The notes below the pieces were generated by a model that saw nothing but the letters and a program-made list of their open reading frames with translations, ran no database searches and was not told the origin of the DNA. From contig JARHVA010000638.1 in NCBI GenBank assembly GCA_037957365.1, forward strand, positions 3,673,001-3,737,000: 64,000 nucleotides of DNA, read 5' to 3'. This DNA is from Torreya grandis. Its lineage: Eukaryota; Streptophyta; Pinopsida; Cupressales; Taxaceae. Positions 1-12,561 of this stretch are shown one piece after another. How positions within the stretch are numbered: the stretch's first letter is position 1; the number at the start of each line of letters is the position of its first letter. The translations under genes were made by a program, and so were the position numbers.

Positions 1-1098
1 GATATTAGCTCCCCAAATAATCATCACCCTTTATTATGGGTTTTATTTGATGTATGCAGTGATAAAAAGAGGTGGATCTGGATCCTTAAGATGAACAAAA
101 GGTATCTCTGAATCCTTAAATGTGATAAGGGTGAAGAGTTGAAGATCACTAACAAAGGTAGTAAGAGGTTGAGGGTCTTCGAGTTAGACCTATATAGATT
201 GTAGGACCTATATAAATTATTAGTGGTTATGGCTTGAGGTGTTGATTAGTTTGTATAGGCTCATCTTCACTTGTGTCTGGTGAAGCTATTTCAAAATGAC
301 TCATTGGATAGATTCAGAAGGGTTGGAGGGAGAGGCACTGCAACTAAATATTTTGGGTTTTGGTGAAGGTGAAGGTGCTTGAGTCTAGTTGTAAGGTTAA
401 GGGGTGAAAGGATATGTCCATGAAATGGAAACTTTGGCATTTCCCTTATCCTTTTGTCAGTCCCAAGATTAGGTGACCATATGGATAGTGTAGATGAGGG
501 GAAACATTGGGCTAGAAGTCTGCTTCGATTATTCCTCACTCTTAGATGAGAGTGTAGGAGTGGGTAAGTATTGTATAGGTTATTTTGGGGGTTTGGTTGA
601 TAATGTGCTTGAGAGAGGTTCATCTAATAATAGGTCATCCTCATCCCATAGGTTATGGACAATTGCTTGAAGATCTTTAAAGTTCTCTGTGTCATGTCTA
701 GGTGTCTTGTGGTATAAGCAAATTAAACTGTCATTGAACCAAGATGGTTTAGGACTTGAAGGGTTAGAGGGTTTGATAGGTGGTAGGCTTCAAGAATAAG
801 TTTGTAAATTTTTTTAAAAAATGGTTGAATAAGATTTGATCAAAGGTGTTAAGGGTAATGGGATTTCAGTTTTCGAGTGGGAGCCTTATTAGAAGTATGT
901 TTCACCATGGGAGTTGTGGGTGGTAGAATGTTTTTTGTAGGTGGGTTTGACTGAGATTTCTTGGTATTAGATGGTTTTGATGTGGAAGGTTTAAAGGTGA
1001 AATATTTAGAGGTGGAGGATTGAGGTGATGAAGGTTTGGAGATAGGTGGGTAGGTAGAGGTAGATAGTTTGGTTAAAAATAATGGGGAGTTTGACATT

Positions 1099-2089
1099 TC
1101 AGAGGGGGTAAAGGTATAATAAAAGGAGGAAGTTTGTTTTTAGTAGTTTTAGGAGGGTTGGCTTTCTAGATAGAAGATGAGCTCTTAGGGTGGAAGAAGG
1201 ATGGGGTCCCAAGATAGAAGGTAAGAGAGAAGGGGGTGGTATGGTTTTGGTTATAGGTGGGAGTTTAGGTGGTTCCACCTTCTTGGTTGGTTTGGTTAAG
1301 GTTTTATTTGGTAGACTAGATGGGATTAAATCCAACTTCAAAGATGGGTGGATAAGGCTAGTAATAGGAATTACCCATAGGTTCTTGATAGGTTTGATTA
1401 AAGAGGTGTAAGGTGACTTGATAATTTTGGATGGAGATGGTTTCGATGGTTCTTCCACAGTTTTGGAGGGAGAAGTGTTTGATGAAGGGATTGAGGTGAT
1501 GATAGGTTTAAAGGTGGATGAAAGTGGGGTTGAAGGTTTATGATTATTTTTATAGGAAAGCCCAAGATGGAGCCAAAAGGTGGCTCGATTCAAATCGGGT
1601 TGAGAAGAAAATTCTAGGTTTTGGATTATTCTAGAGAAGGGCTTGTAAATTGGTTTGGTTCTTTGGGCATTAGATTCAAAGATTAGGCCCATAGGTTGGG
1701 ATAATGGAATGGTTCCTTCACCCATGTATTTGATGAAATGTTCCAAGATTCTGGAGGATGATCCCTCCATAGAAGGAGTAGATAAGGTGATCTCTCTTTG
1801 TGGAATGGTTTCCAAAGAGAGAGTGGGTGATTCCATGATGTGGGAAGAAGGTCTGATGGTAATGGTTATCTCCTTTGGTATTTATATCAAATGAGAGGTG
1901 GGTAAGTTCATTATCTCATCAAGTGAAGGAAAGGAGGTGGTTGCTTCTTTTGTTTTGGTATCCAAAGGAATGGAGGGTGATTCTGCCACTTCAATGATTG
2001 GAGTGGGGAAAGAGGTAGTTGAGGCAGTGGCTTCCTCAATGATGGGTTCATTGATAATTACATTGACTATATGGACCTCACGAGCATGA
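1099..2089 (-). pseudogene. gypsy Gag C-terminal Ser/Pro/Thr-rich tail
   Basis: This continues the same minus-strand coding region beyond the zinc knuckle. The longest open stretch is 1836-1099 (245 codons). It is rich in Ser, Pro, Thr, Lys and Ile, with repeated SPSK/PSK-type phrases and no catalytic motif that I can recognise. In plant gypsy elements a low-complexity linker often separates gag from protease, and this is the likely role. The opposite strand also has open frames here (1190-1411, 1655-1894, 1898-2089), but these are Gly/Val-rich mirror images of the compositional bias. The tail probably continues in degraded form to about 291, where another Pro/Leu/Ser-rich frame occurs (623-291). 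No protease Asp-Thr/Ser-Gly was found. Confidence 0.5.
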
Positions 2090-3200
2090 GATGACTTTGG
2101 TTTATTTTCATCATGGTTGGTATAAGGGGCATGATTGGGTAAAGGTTTTCAAAAGATGTTGAGTAACTGATTCAAGGGAGCATTGGGATTGTCCAATGCA
2201 AGTTCTACTTTATCAATCAAGATTTGGACGATGGTTTTAAAGGTGTTACACCTACTGATGTCATGTCCAATGATGTGATGGAAAGCACATAGATCATTCT
2301 CAATGTACCAACTAGGTAAAGGGATATAAACATGGAATTATTGAGGAGGTTTGATGGGGGGAAGCTATATGATATTAGATTTGAGCAATTTATCCAAAAC
2401 TAAAGCATATGACTCCCTTAACAGAGTGTATTATTTTTTGGTAGCTCATTTTTTATTTTAAGTTTGTTGATTAGAGGAGTTGGTTTGGTTAGGTTAGTTG
2501 ACAACTGGAAGTGGATCAGTTTTAAGGATGATCATGTTTATGTTTGCCTTTAGATTTGTGTTGGGGTAGTTAGATTGGTTGGTGGTTTTGGATGGGGAAG
2601 GGTCATTGGATTTGAAGCTATATTTTTTATTTCATAGTTTCAACTTCCCTTCATCGATGGCTTTGATTTCTAGTTTGTGTGCCATGGTGAAATCATCATC
2701 AAAATTTCTAAAGGTTTGAACCTATAGAGTGAGGGTGATATGTTTGGCACAATCTCGAGAGAAAATTTCAATCAACTCAGGTTGGGGAAAAGATAAAGAG
2801 ATCTAGTTGATAATACCTCTCCATCAAGCTATAAAATCAATAATTGATTCATCATCAAATCGCTTGATGGAGTAGAGGTCAGTGATGGAGACCTTCTTAG
2901 TTACATTGATAAAAAAGTGGTCTAAAAAGGTTTGGGCAAGTTGGAAAAAGGAAAATATGGAGTTCTTGGTGATATAACTATACCAATCTAATGTTGGTAT
3001 AGATAAAGACATAAGAAAGGTGTGAAGGAGAAGAGCATCATCATAGGCAATCAAGTAGCAAGAATGCCAAAATGCTCTTAAGTGTTGTTGGGGGTCCTCC
3101 TTTCTTTGGTATTTAGAAATTTTGGGTAGTTCTCATTGAGGAGGGTAAGGTTGGATAGGGACGAATGGGTGAATAGGTTCAGTATAGATTTGGTCATAAG
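2090..3200 (-). pseudogene. gypsy Gag core and zinc knuckle, degenerate
   Basis: Read on the minus strand, this is a retrotransposon gag domain. The stretch 3140-2824 has the family pattern: a leader with LRAFWHSCYL, then DDALLLHTFLMSLS, a DWYS-like Trp-Tyr motif, FFQLAQTFLDHF and KRFDDESIIDFI. Downstream is a basic stretch, then at 2289-2248 the 14-residue knuckle CAFHHIIGHDISRC, followed by an NTFK..VQILIDK segment typical of these gags. The gag packages element RNA into particles. Several in-frame stops (for example after FIA, near 2824) show it is dead. It sits 5' of the Ser/Pro-rich tail and 3' of the copia insertion. Identification as a gypsy gag is strong; lineage is less sure. Confidence 0.75.
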
Positions 3201-3696
3201 ATAAGAGGTTATGAGCCCCAAAGATAGATGACTCTAGGTTGGTCATTTTGTCCATCAACATTTTGACCAAATCTGTTTGGGGTTGAGGAGTTCCATAATT
3301 ATATGGCATGTTTTGCTAAGGTTGGGTGGATGCAATATATATGGATAACTAGTAGAACATTTAGAGGATGCCACATGTTGGTATGTGGCCATTAAGGGTT
3401 TGGATGATGCCAAATAAGGGTTAATGGGCAAAAGATCTTGGGAAGAAGATGGAGTTATGTATCCTTATGGATTAGGAACATAACGTGGGTAGGGAGTTAT
3501 AGGTATTGGTTGAGGAGTTGATGTGGGTTGGTTTGAAGGTATAATCAGATTGGTAGATTGGGGAATTGATGTGGATTGGGATGGAGGTATGGATGGGTTA
3601 ATTGGTTGTGGGTGAGTGGTGACTCTAGTATTGATAGGTGGAAGGGTAGAAGGTATGGAGAGCACCACACTTTGAAGTGGGGTGGATATTGGTGGG

Positions 3697-4295
3697 TGTT
3701 AGGATAAAATAAAACATAGATTTATCTCCAAATCTCATACAAGAGAAAATATGAAACAAATCAACAAAACATAAATAAAATAATCATAAACATGCACAAA
3801 ATAGGAGACACCAGATATAACATGGTTCACCCAAGATGGGCTACATCCACCAAACTTGTCTAGTATGTTATTTCCAACAATACAAGGGAGAAACAAATCT
3901 TGCAACAAAACCTGTTACACCTCTCTACCTTCTCTGCCTCTTCTCTGTGTAAAATATATATATTTTTCATCTCATCTATGTATAAATACATTTTAGGGAA
4001 AAAAACACCTAAATATAACCTCTATCGTTAGATCTATAAACCTTTAATCAATGGCCCAAATTGACTATGAAATTACAATTTTAGCAGGGAATTTTACTAA
4101 TTTTTTTGCTTTGGGGGCATTGCCCCCAAACCCCTACTGAGACATGAAAACCCAAAAATATTTGACAGAGCATCATCCCCCCTTACAATCCCCTGCACCA
4201 TCAGGGATACAAAGAAAGGGATCCTAAACCTGGCTGAAATAACATCAAAATTTTAACCTCTGATCTTGGAAGACAATCAGGGTCCACACCTAACA
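3697..4295 (-). repeat. copia 3' LTR (left)
   Basis: 599 bp, from TGTTAGGATAAAA to CCACACCTAACA on the plus strand. It is the partner of 8336-8963. The immediately following ATCTCCCACTTGG is the polypurine tract read backwards. Confidence 0.92.
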
Positions 4296-4307
4296 ATCTC
4301 CCACTTG
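4296..4307 (-). other. Polypurine tract of the copia element
   Basis: The minus strand reads AAGTGGGAGAT directly before the LTR start TGTTAG. The same tract is present in the younger copia element at 57683. Confidence 0.85.
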
Positions 4308-4383
4308 GAGACTAATTGTATCAACTCCACCACTACTATATCCACTATACTATATAGACCTGGACAAGTTCATTAATTTAATT

Positions 4384-7300
4384 ATCATCCATGAAGACCA
4401 ATTAAAGCTGAACAAATATTCAACTTCTCTCTTGTAACTACCTTGGTCATCATATCCGTAGGATTTTTACTGGTATGTATCTTCTCCAATTTTAATTGCT
4501 CTTCCCCTATCACTAAACAAATGAAATGATACCAAAACTAAATATTTTTTGTTCTAGAGTGAAAATATAAGTTTTTGGCTAGATGGATGGCACTTTGACT
4601 ATCACTAAATAGAGTACATATTTCTTGACTATGTATCAATTCTTCCATCAACCTCTATAACCAAATTATTTCCTTGCTTGCTTCTATAGCAGCAACATAC
4701 TCAGCCTCTATGGTTGAAAGTGCCACAACCTTCTATAACTATGATACCCAACTAACTATTATACCACATACTATAAACACATACCCTACAATGCTTCTTA
4801 TACCATCCAAATCACGTGCCATATCTAAGTCAACATATCCCTATAATGTCACAGGTGATCCACCATAGCTTAACACTATATCTATGGTCCCTCTTAAGTA
4901 ACGAAGGATCCATTTTATTTCCTTCCAATGTTCCTTTAGTGGATCACTTGTGAAACTACTCACCACTCTCATTGCATGTGCAATGTCTGACCTCGTACAC
5001 ACCATTGCATACATTAAACTACCAACTCCCAATGAGTATGTAATTTTAGACATCAGGTTATTTTTTTCTTGTGTTTTAGGACATTATTCCTTTGTTAATT
5101 TAAAGTGTGTATCCAAAGGTGTCCCAACTAATTTTGCATCCTACATATTAAATCTTTTCAACACTTTCTAATGTACTCTCCTTGTGATAATTCTAGTTTC
5201 CTATTCTTTCTATCTCTAGTTATCCTCATTAAGGATTTATTTAGCTACACCTAGAACCTTCATAGAAAAGCTATCACTTAATTGTTTCTTGAGTATATTA
5301 ATATTATGCATGTTGGAACCAAATACAAGCCTATCATCTACATACAAAAGTAAAATAATGTAGCTTCCATTTTCAAAACTTTTAAAATATACACAATGGT
5401 TTGAATGACATCTACACTAACTCTGTTCTATCATAAAACTATCAAATTTCAAATACCACTATCTTGGAGATTGTTTTAGGACATACAAACTCTTTTTTAA
5501 CCTACACACCATTTTATCCTTACCTTTGAGTTTATATCCCTATGGCTGCTCCATATATATTTCTTCCTCTAAGTCACCATGAAGGAATGCAGTCTTCACA
5601 TTTAACTATTCAAGGTGTAAATCTTCTACTACTACCAAACTTAAAACAAGTCTTATAGACGTCATTTTAACTACTGGATAAAATATTTCATCAAAGCCTA
5701 TACCTTTCTGTCATGAAAATACTTTAACCACCATTCTAGCCTTGAATTTATTTTTACCTTCATTATCCTCCTTTTTCTTGTATACCCACTTATTTTACAA
5801 TGCCTTATTTCCTTTAAGAAGCTCCACCAAATCCCATGTCTAGTTTTCCATTAAAGAATTATACTCCTCATCCATAGCTTTCTCCCACTTATCCTTGGCA
5901 TCAATATGCACTACTTATTCATATCTTTATGTCTCACGACCATTAGTAAGTAATAAATAATATAGAGAAGGAGAAAAATGATCGAGTGGTCTACTTACTC
6001 TTACAGATCTTCTAAAAAGGGTTTGAGGTACCTATTCCTGTTACATATTTTGATCAGGAACCTCTGGTACATGTTTTTATATAATGTATTATAATATTAT
6101 ATATCACCTTTTAGATTCTTCTTGCTTCTTTTCCTATAACTGGTCCTTGTACATGACTTTTTCATCAAACACAACATCTCTACTCCTGATTATTTTCTTA
6201 TCTTCCAGATTCCACAATCGAAATCCATAGGCATTAGTTCCATAACCAATAAATGTGATTTTTTGAGACTTAGCTTCTAACTTATTCCTATGATCTTTGT
6301 CAATATAAGAAAATGCCTCATAACCAAAAACTCTTAGAAAAGAATAATCTACATTTTTTTTCAATCCATGCCTCATCTGGTATTCCACCATCCAAAGCAC
6401 TCGAAGGTCCTCTATTTATCAGATAAACTACTGTAGTTACAACATCTACCCAAAACTATAAAGGCAAATCTACATGTAATCTTATGCATATGACACACTC
6501 CATAATAGTCCTATTCATTATTTTTGACACACTATTCTGTTATGGTGTTCCTAGAACTATCTTTTGTCTATGAATTCCACTTTTTGAATAGTAATTATTA
6601 AAAGTGTTACTATAATACTCACCTCCATTATTTGATCTGAGACATTTTAGTTTTAACCATATTTCATTTTCAACTAAGGCTTTCCATATCTTAAATGTGT
6701 CAAAAACATTAGACTTCCTTTTTATACAGTATACCCAAACCTTCCTAGTTTCATCATCAATAAATATAACGTAATAATTTGAGCCACCAAATGAAGATAC
6801 TTGAGCTAGTCCCCATATATCTATATGTACAATATCTAACTTTTGATCCTTCCTGGTTGGTCCAAACCTGAGAAACCTCATGCATTTTTGTTTTTCATAT
6901 ACACAATGCTCACAATAGTCTAGATCTAATTATTTTAGACTAGTAGCTTATTTTTTGCATGTAGGGTCTTCATTCCTTTTTCACTCATGTGGCCAAGTCT
7001 GTAATGCCACAAAGCTGCATCTTTACTTGTAGCAGCTACATCACAAGATTAATTAACATTATATTTAGACAAATATAAAGTGCCTAATTTCTTACCTTTT
7101 GTAACCACAATAGAACCCTTTGTAACCTTCCATGATTTAGATATAAATGTGACCATCCAATCTTCACTACCCAGTTTCCCTATAGAGATCATATTTATCC
7201 TCAAGCTTAGAGCATGCTTGACATCCTTCAACACCCAAGTGTTTCCATTTTGTAATTTAACCTGAACACTTCCTTTTACAACATTACTATAGGGTTCATC

Positions 7301-8259
7301 ATCACTAAGGTAAACATTTCCATAATTACTTTGAATGTAATCTATAAAATAATGTCTATGAGGGGTAGCATGAAAAGATGCACCTAAATCTAAAACCTAA
7401 GATTCAATAATAGTAGCTACAGAAAGTATAAGAGCATCTTGTAGTATATCACCCACTAAATTTGCTTCTCTAGTACCTTCCTATTGGTCCTTACTTGATT
7501 TATCCTTTCAAAACCAACAGTCTTTCTTTGTGTGTCTTGGCTTGCTATAGATCCAACATTCCATCTTGCCTCTTGATTTAGATCTTGCACCCCCTTTTGA
7601 TTTTCAATGGTTTCCTCTTCCTCTATTCTTCTACCTTCCTCTATTCTCCACTATTAATGAATCTATAGATATGGATGTTTGACCTATGCTTTTCCCTCAT
7701 ATTTTCTCACTTAGGATAACATCCACCACATCTTCAAACTTTAGTTTATCATTATTAGACATAGAGTTGCTTACTACCATTACCAAGCTATTCCAGCTTT
7801 TAGGAAAGGAACAAAGAATGAGAAGAGCCCTAACTTCATCATCAAAGCCAATATTTATGGAATGTAACTAACTAGTAACCATGTTAAACTCATTTAAATG
7901 ATCTGGTACTAAATCATTTTCAGACATTTTCATATTAAATAATTTTTTCATCAAAAATATTTTATTGAGGCAGAGGGTTTTTCATATAACTTACCTAATG
8001 CGCTCATAAGACATTTTATTGTCTTTTATTGTGATATGTTGAATGCTACAGAAGATGTAAGTCATAACCATATAGTTCCAAGGGATTTTCAATCCAATAG
8101 TTCCCAAGCTTCATCTGACATTGTTGATGGCTTCTTGCCTTGCCCTCTCAATGGCAAATATAGGGTCTTCTAGTAAAGGTAATCCTCCATCTGCATCTTC
8201 CACAATCCAAAGTTCTATCCATTGAACTTCTCCACCTTAGATTTATTTTCATTTGCCAT
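4384..8259 (-). pseudogene. copia Gag-Pol polyprotein, degenerate
   Basis: The gag start is ATG at 8259-8257, reading MANENKSKVEKFNG and matching the start of the younger copia Gag at 60397. Domain order on the minus strand is gag (8259 to about 7500), protease-linked segment with a SWKVTKG..VV.KGKK.GTLYLS motif (7234-7049), integrase core with HIDIWG, a YYVIFIDDETRKVWVY block and NNGGEY (6881-6540), and integrase C-terminal region (6400-6134). Then comes RT with an intact YVDD motif (about 5350-5340), followed by the GSLMYAMVCTR segment (5053-4841) and RNase H with ALSTIEAEY (about 4700). Numerous in-frame stops, many explained by CAA/CAG/TGG/CGA to stop changes, make it non-functional. Intact length would be about 1290 codons, usual for copia. 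Related to Tnt1-like (Tork) elements by inference. Confidence 0.88.
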
Positions 8260-8321
8260 AACTCCCACTTGAGGTTTAACCCTTTTCTTTCTGCAATTTA
8301 AAATTATGCAAAAAAACTTTT

Positions 8322-8333
8322 GCTTTGATACCA
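8322..8333 (-). other. Primer binding site, initiator Met tRNA
   Basis: The minus strand reads TGGTATCAAAGC, two bases inside the right LTR. It is one mismatch from the plant initiator-Met site TGGTATCAGAGC and marks the right LTR as the 5' LTR. Confidence 0.88.
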
Positions 8334-8335
8334 CT

Positions 8336-8963
8336 TGTTAGGATAAAATAAAACATAGATTTATCCCCAAATCACATACAAGAGAAACTATGAAATGAAT
8401 AAATCAAACATATATAAAATAATCAAAAACATAAAAAAAATAGGAGACACTAGATTTAACATGGTTCACCCAAGATGGGATACAACCACCAAACTTGTCT
8501 AGTATATTATCTCCAACAATACAAGGGAGAAACAAATCGTGCAACAAAACTTGTTACACCTCTCTACTTTCTCTACCTCCTCTCTATGTACTATATATAT
8601 ATATATATCATCTCAACCATGTATCAATACATTTTAGATTTAAAATCATCTAAACATAACCTCTACCATTAGATCTAGAAACCTTTAATCATTAGCCCAG
8701 ATTGACTACGAAATTACAATTTTACAAGGCAAATTTTAATATTTTTTTTGCTTTGAGGGTGTTACCCATGAATCCCTACCATGGTGCACAGCCCCCAAAA
8801 CCCTTGATGGGAGGGTAATCCCCCCAAACCTTTCAAGGGGGTTACCCCCATTACAACCCCCTACACCATCAGGGATACAAAGAATGGGATCCAAAACCTA
8901 GCTGAAATAACATCAAAATTTTAACCTCTAATCCTAAAAGATAATTAGGCTCCACACCTAATA
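8336..8963 (-). repeat. copia 5' LTR (right)
   Basis: 628 bp, homologous to 3697-4295. It is longer mainly through extra C/G-run sequence near 8780-8850. It ends CACACCTAATA (C-to-T change from the canonical CTAACA) and is followed by the GTGGG target duplicate. Confidence 0.92.
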
Positions 8964-8968
8964 GTGGG

Positions 8969-9440
8969 TTGGTAGTGATAAGGGGAATAGTTAAAATATA
9001 AGTATATGGTATCCCCATAGTGGATGGATTATGGGTAATAAAAGGTGAGGTTGTCCCTATGTTGGAGGAATTGTTTGTTAGTATAGGGGGTGCTTGGTTA
9101 TTAGTTGGGTTGTTTGATTGAGTTTAGGTGGTAGTAGTGGATGGGTTATTGGTGGATGAAGATGTTTGGATGATCATAGGTTGGGTAGAGGTAGTGGTAA
9201 CCATAATATGGGGAGGCATCCCATAAGGTGGATCACTAGGAGGAACCAAAGTAGGGGTGTGGTAACATAGGGTGTTGAGGTAATGTTGGAGGGTTATAGG
9301 ATTATTATCAAGGAAAGTGGATAAATATACATCACCCTGGACAACTATCCAAGCAATGGTGGGTGGGTGGAAGGATGGGGAGAACCCTCAACATCTGAGA
9401 TATACTTTATGGATGAATAAGAAGAGGAAGGTGGCTCTTA
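8969..9440 (-). pseudogene. gypsy gag upstream Pro/Thr/Ser-rich part
   Basis: Resumes the interrupted gypsy element after the GTGGG duplicate. The minus strand encodes Pro/Thr/Ser/Asn-rich protein much like 3668-3465, with several stops. No domain is recognised; it is assigned by composition and by continuity across the copia insertion. Confidence 0.45.
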
Positions 9441-12143
9441 GTTGGTTTGGTTCCTCAACTATTGTCTAGTAAAGACCATGTGAGAAAAAGAAATCTCACA
9501 ACTCAAACACACAATAAACAAAAGAAAAGGATCTCAAGGCAATAAAAAACATACACTAGAGTGTATTTTATAATCTTAGGGTACTTTTTATCTCATTTTT
9601 GGCTTATGACATAGTTGGGAAGTGTGAAGAAGAACTTAGTTTGTAGAATAGGTACTAGAAAAGAAGTCTATGGTTGGTTTCAAGTGTTTAAGGCTCTTAA
9701 AAGGATCTATGTTAGAAATCAATATGTGGCTTAGTATTGGGGCCTACCCCCTCACTTCACACACCATAATGATAAGGGTGTTAGTTTTTTTACTAGTATA
9801 TACCAATTTCTAGAGTTTAGACTCAATAAGAGAGCTAATTTTTAGTTTCTTTTCTTGGTAATGACCTCCAAATAAGATAGCCAAAGGGTGAAGGTGATTC
9901 GCTAGGATATGAAACCCTAGTCAGGATTTATGTTAATTATTATGATGTTTTAATTGATTTAAGTGGTTTGGTATGGTGTGTGATAAATAAGTGAAGCTAC
10001 AATTGAATTACTTTGTCTTTAATTTTAACTACATGAGATAAACATGGAAGTAATCAATGTATGCAATGTTTATTTTATACCCAAAATAATTTTTGATTTA
10101 TTTATATGAGCATAGAATAAGGAAGAAAAGGGCACTTGGATGCTTCTAGGTCCCACTGGATGTGCCAGAATGCTTCTCTCAATTTCTATTTATTTTCTAG
10201 TTAAAGAAGAAGTAAGAAACTAAATTTGGGTATCGTAGAAGAACCTATTTTTTTATGCATGCATGATATAGATGATTGTAAAGAGATCCTCTTTGTCTTG
10301 GTAATAATGACATCTAGATAAGAAAACAATAATGCAAAGAGGTTGTTAGATGGATAACAAGGTGGATTTCCTAGCATGAGCTAGTTTTAAGAAGTGTGAG
10401 CTTACTATGAGGCTGTCAATCCATACTCTTAAAATAGTTAAGTCAAAAGAAATGAAAATGAGATACTTGCATCAAATGACTAAAAAGATTGAATCGGAAT
10501 GAAAGAAGAAATAAATGCTTGATAAGTAAAATAGATGAATTTTATAAATAAGTATGTCAATACTAATGCTAAGTAGGTCAGGTTGGCTTCAGAACATAGG
10601 TAGGGTCTTTATGAACAAGCAAAAACATAGAAAGTGAAATTTGGTTGAGGGTAAGTAGGTGAAAATAGCTTGCTATTATTTCCTACCCTAGTGACCATCA
10701 GTGGTTGGGATGATTGTTGACGATTAAGGTGTCCATTGGTGATTGGGTAACCATCGATGATTGAAGGTGATCGTTGACGATCAGGGTGACCATCAATGAT
10801 TATTGTGGGTTCGGGGTGTGTTCATAAAATGGTTGCAGAATGGATACATAAGGGTGCTAAAGCTTAGTTTATAGATAGGGGGTTCAAGGGTAATAAGAAG
10901 AAGGGTGTGGTCCAAGTAAAGATGTCAAAAGATAAATAATCAAAATTTGAAATAAGAAATATACTTAACTCATTACTTGATGGATGATGGTAGGAAGCAA
11001 TTTTAGTAGAGTAATGGTACTTTTCTTGAAGAATAATTTTAGAAAAGGTTTGGGTCTTTGTTTTAGTTGTTGACTTGCTGAAGAGAATACTTGCAAAGAA
11101 TTTCGTGATGAAGAAGCTCCTGATGACTGTTGGTTGATAGATTGAGTGTTGATTGCTTAATTCCTTGATCTTTTTTCATCTCCTGCTCCCCTCTTTTTAT
11201 AAGCAAAGAGAGATGGAGGTATAAGGTTTCATAGGAGGTTTGGTTTGTTTTTTTGATGTGTTATCTTTCCATCCATTTTAAATTTTGACATGTTAACTTG
11301 TACAAAACTCAATTTGTCTTTGTTTAGATGGGGAAGACTTGATTACTGGTGGTCAAGGTGACCATTAGTGGTTGAAGTGACCATCGACAGTCGAGGGTTC
11401 AAGTTTAAGTTGGGTAAAAGGGGTAGGTTAGTGAGTTGCGTTTATCTAGTTAGATAAACTAACTCAGGGTCATGGTCAGAGGTTAGGTAATGGTCTGATT
11501 TAGGGGTGTTTCAACATCTAGAACTATCATGTGTGGTTTTCTAGTGTCTATAGTGTGTGACATTAAATTTTAGAAGATAAGTAATTTTTATTTGGAATCC
11601 TAAAACTAGTGTGAGATATATCATCTCTCAAATGTACTAAGTATAGTATAACCCTTAAATAATATCTCTTCTCTAATATGTCTTCATGAGTGTATAACTA
11701 GTGTCAGTGTTTTGAAAGCTAGACATGATATTGGATTCATGATTTAATATTGAAGTTCTATTTTATAATAGCATTTAGGAGTCATGACATAAAATAGTTA
11801 TTAACAAAGCTTACATGTCTCAAGTCTGAAAATATCAAGGTAATAGAAAAAGATGTCCCACAAAAGAAGAGGGATGATTTAAGGAAATATAAACATGTTC
11901 AAGCAATAAGAAATGTGAGAGGACTTCTAATCAAAGTACCTTCTGCCTATGTTGGGTCCACCATTTAAAAATTATATGTACCAAATTATATCTACAAACA
12001 CACATTTTAGGTCTATCTACAAGAACCATCATCATTGGATTCAAACCTATCCTTGATGATGGGTTCTGTAGAGGAACCCAAAATGTCATAGTTATCCATG
12101 CAATTCATTCCTTGAAACTCTTATACTATTGCACACTGTAAAC
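9441..12143. other. Non-coding stretch, no gene recognised
   Basis: No convincing coding region on either strand. It may include the 5' leader or LTR of the gypsy element to its left, but no partner LTR is in the window. It holds the GTGACCATC minisatellite at 10691-10805 and two further units at 11356-11395. Confidence 0.5.
10691..10805 (+). repeat. Minisatellite, six units of 18-20 bp
   Basis: Imperfect head-to-tail units of the type GTGACCATCGATGATTGAGG begin at 10691, 10711, 10729, 10749, 10767 and 10786. Related units recur at 11356-11395 (GTGACCATTAGTGGTTGAA, then GTGACCATCGACAGTCGAG), so the array may once have been longer. Confidence 0.8.
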
Positions 12144-12496
12144 TTAAACTTCAAATGATAATAATATATATACTAGGTTATACTTGAAAAGAGTATAGAG
12201 ATTGACCAAAACATAACTTAAAGCACATTTTTGTCAAATGTCTTAGTTGTGATTGCCATGATTGATATTTATACCAAATTCTAGGATACAAAAGGAATGT
12301 ACATTATTGGAATGATGTCCTAAAAAAATAGAATGATTACAAAATATACAATGCAAAGCTATAGTAAGGATGTATATAGCATGGGAAACATGAAATACTT
12401 GCAGACTGGGATTCTCTTGTACTGGTTTATCTTGTTCACCATGAATGGGGCTTACTTACCTATGGTTGTCGTTGCTAATGGTGGTGCATGTGAGAC

Positions 12497-12561
<65 letters not shown>

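Larger units (their letters stand above)
3697..8963 (-). mobile_element. Ty1/copia retrotransposon, complete but inactive
   Basis: A full-length minus-strand element with LTRs at 3697-4295 (3' LTR) and 8336-8963 (5' LTR). Both start TGTTAGGATA on the plus strand and end in CACACCTAA(C/T)A. It has an initiator-Met primer site next to the right LTR and a polypurine tract next to the left one. The flanks are GTGGG at 3692-3696 and GTGGG at 8964-8968, an exact 5-bp target duplication. The LTRs differ by many substitutions and by a G/C-run indel region near 4120-4200 / 8750-8870, and the coding region has many stops, so this is an old insertion. It landed in the gag of the gypsy element. Confidence 0.93.
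1..9440 (-). mobile_element. Ty3/gypsy LTR retrotransposon remnant, interrupted by a copia element
   Basis: The minus strand reads as a gag region from about 9440 down through 8969, skips the copia insertion at 3697-8963, and resumes at 3691 downwards. The upstream part is Pro/Thr/Ser-rich. Then come a gag core (about 3200-2800), a zinc knuckle (2289-2248) and a long Ser/Pro-rich tail to about 1099. No protease, RT or integrase is seen before the window edge, so the pol part should lie to the left of base 1. The knuckle type (Cys-x2-His-x4-His-x4-Cys) is of the kind found in plant non-chromoviral gypsy gags (Tat/Athila-like); that placement is inference. No LTR or primer site was found at the right end, so the 9440 limit is approximate. 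Confidence 0.7.

Noticed and set aside
1190..2089. Plus-strand open frames (Gly/Val/Met-rich) over the gypsy gag tail
   Set aside because: They are the complement of a Ser/Pro/Thr-rich minus-strand coding region, with no domain and no independent support.
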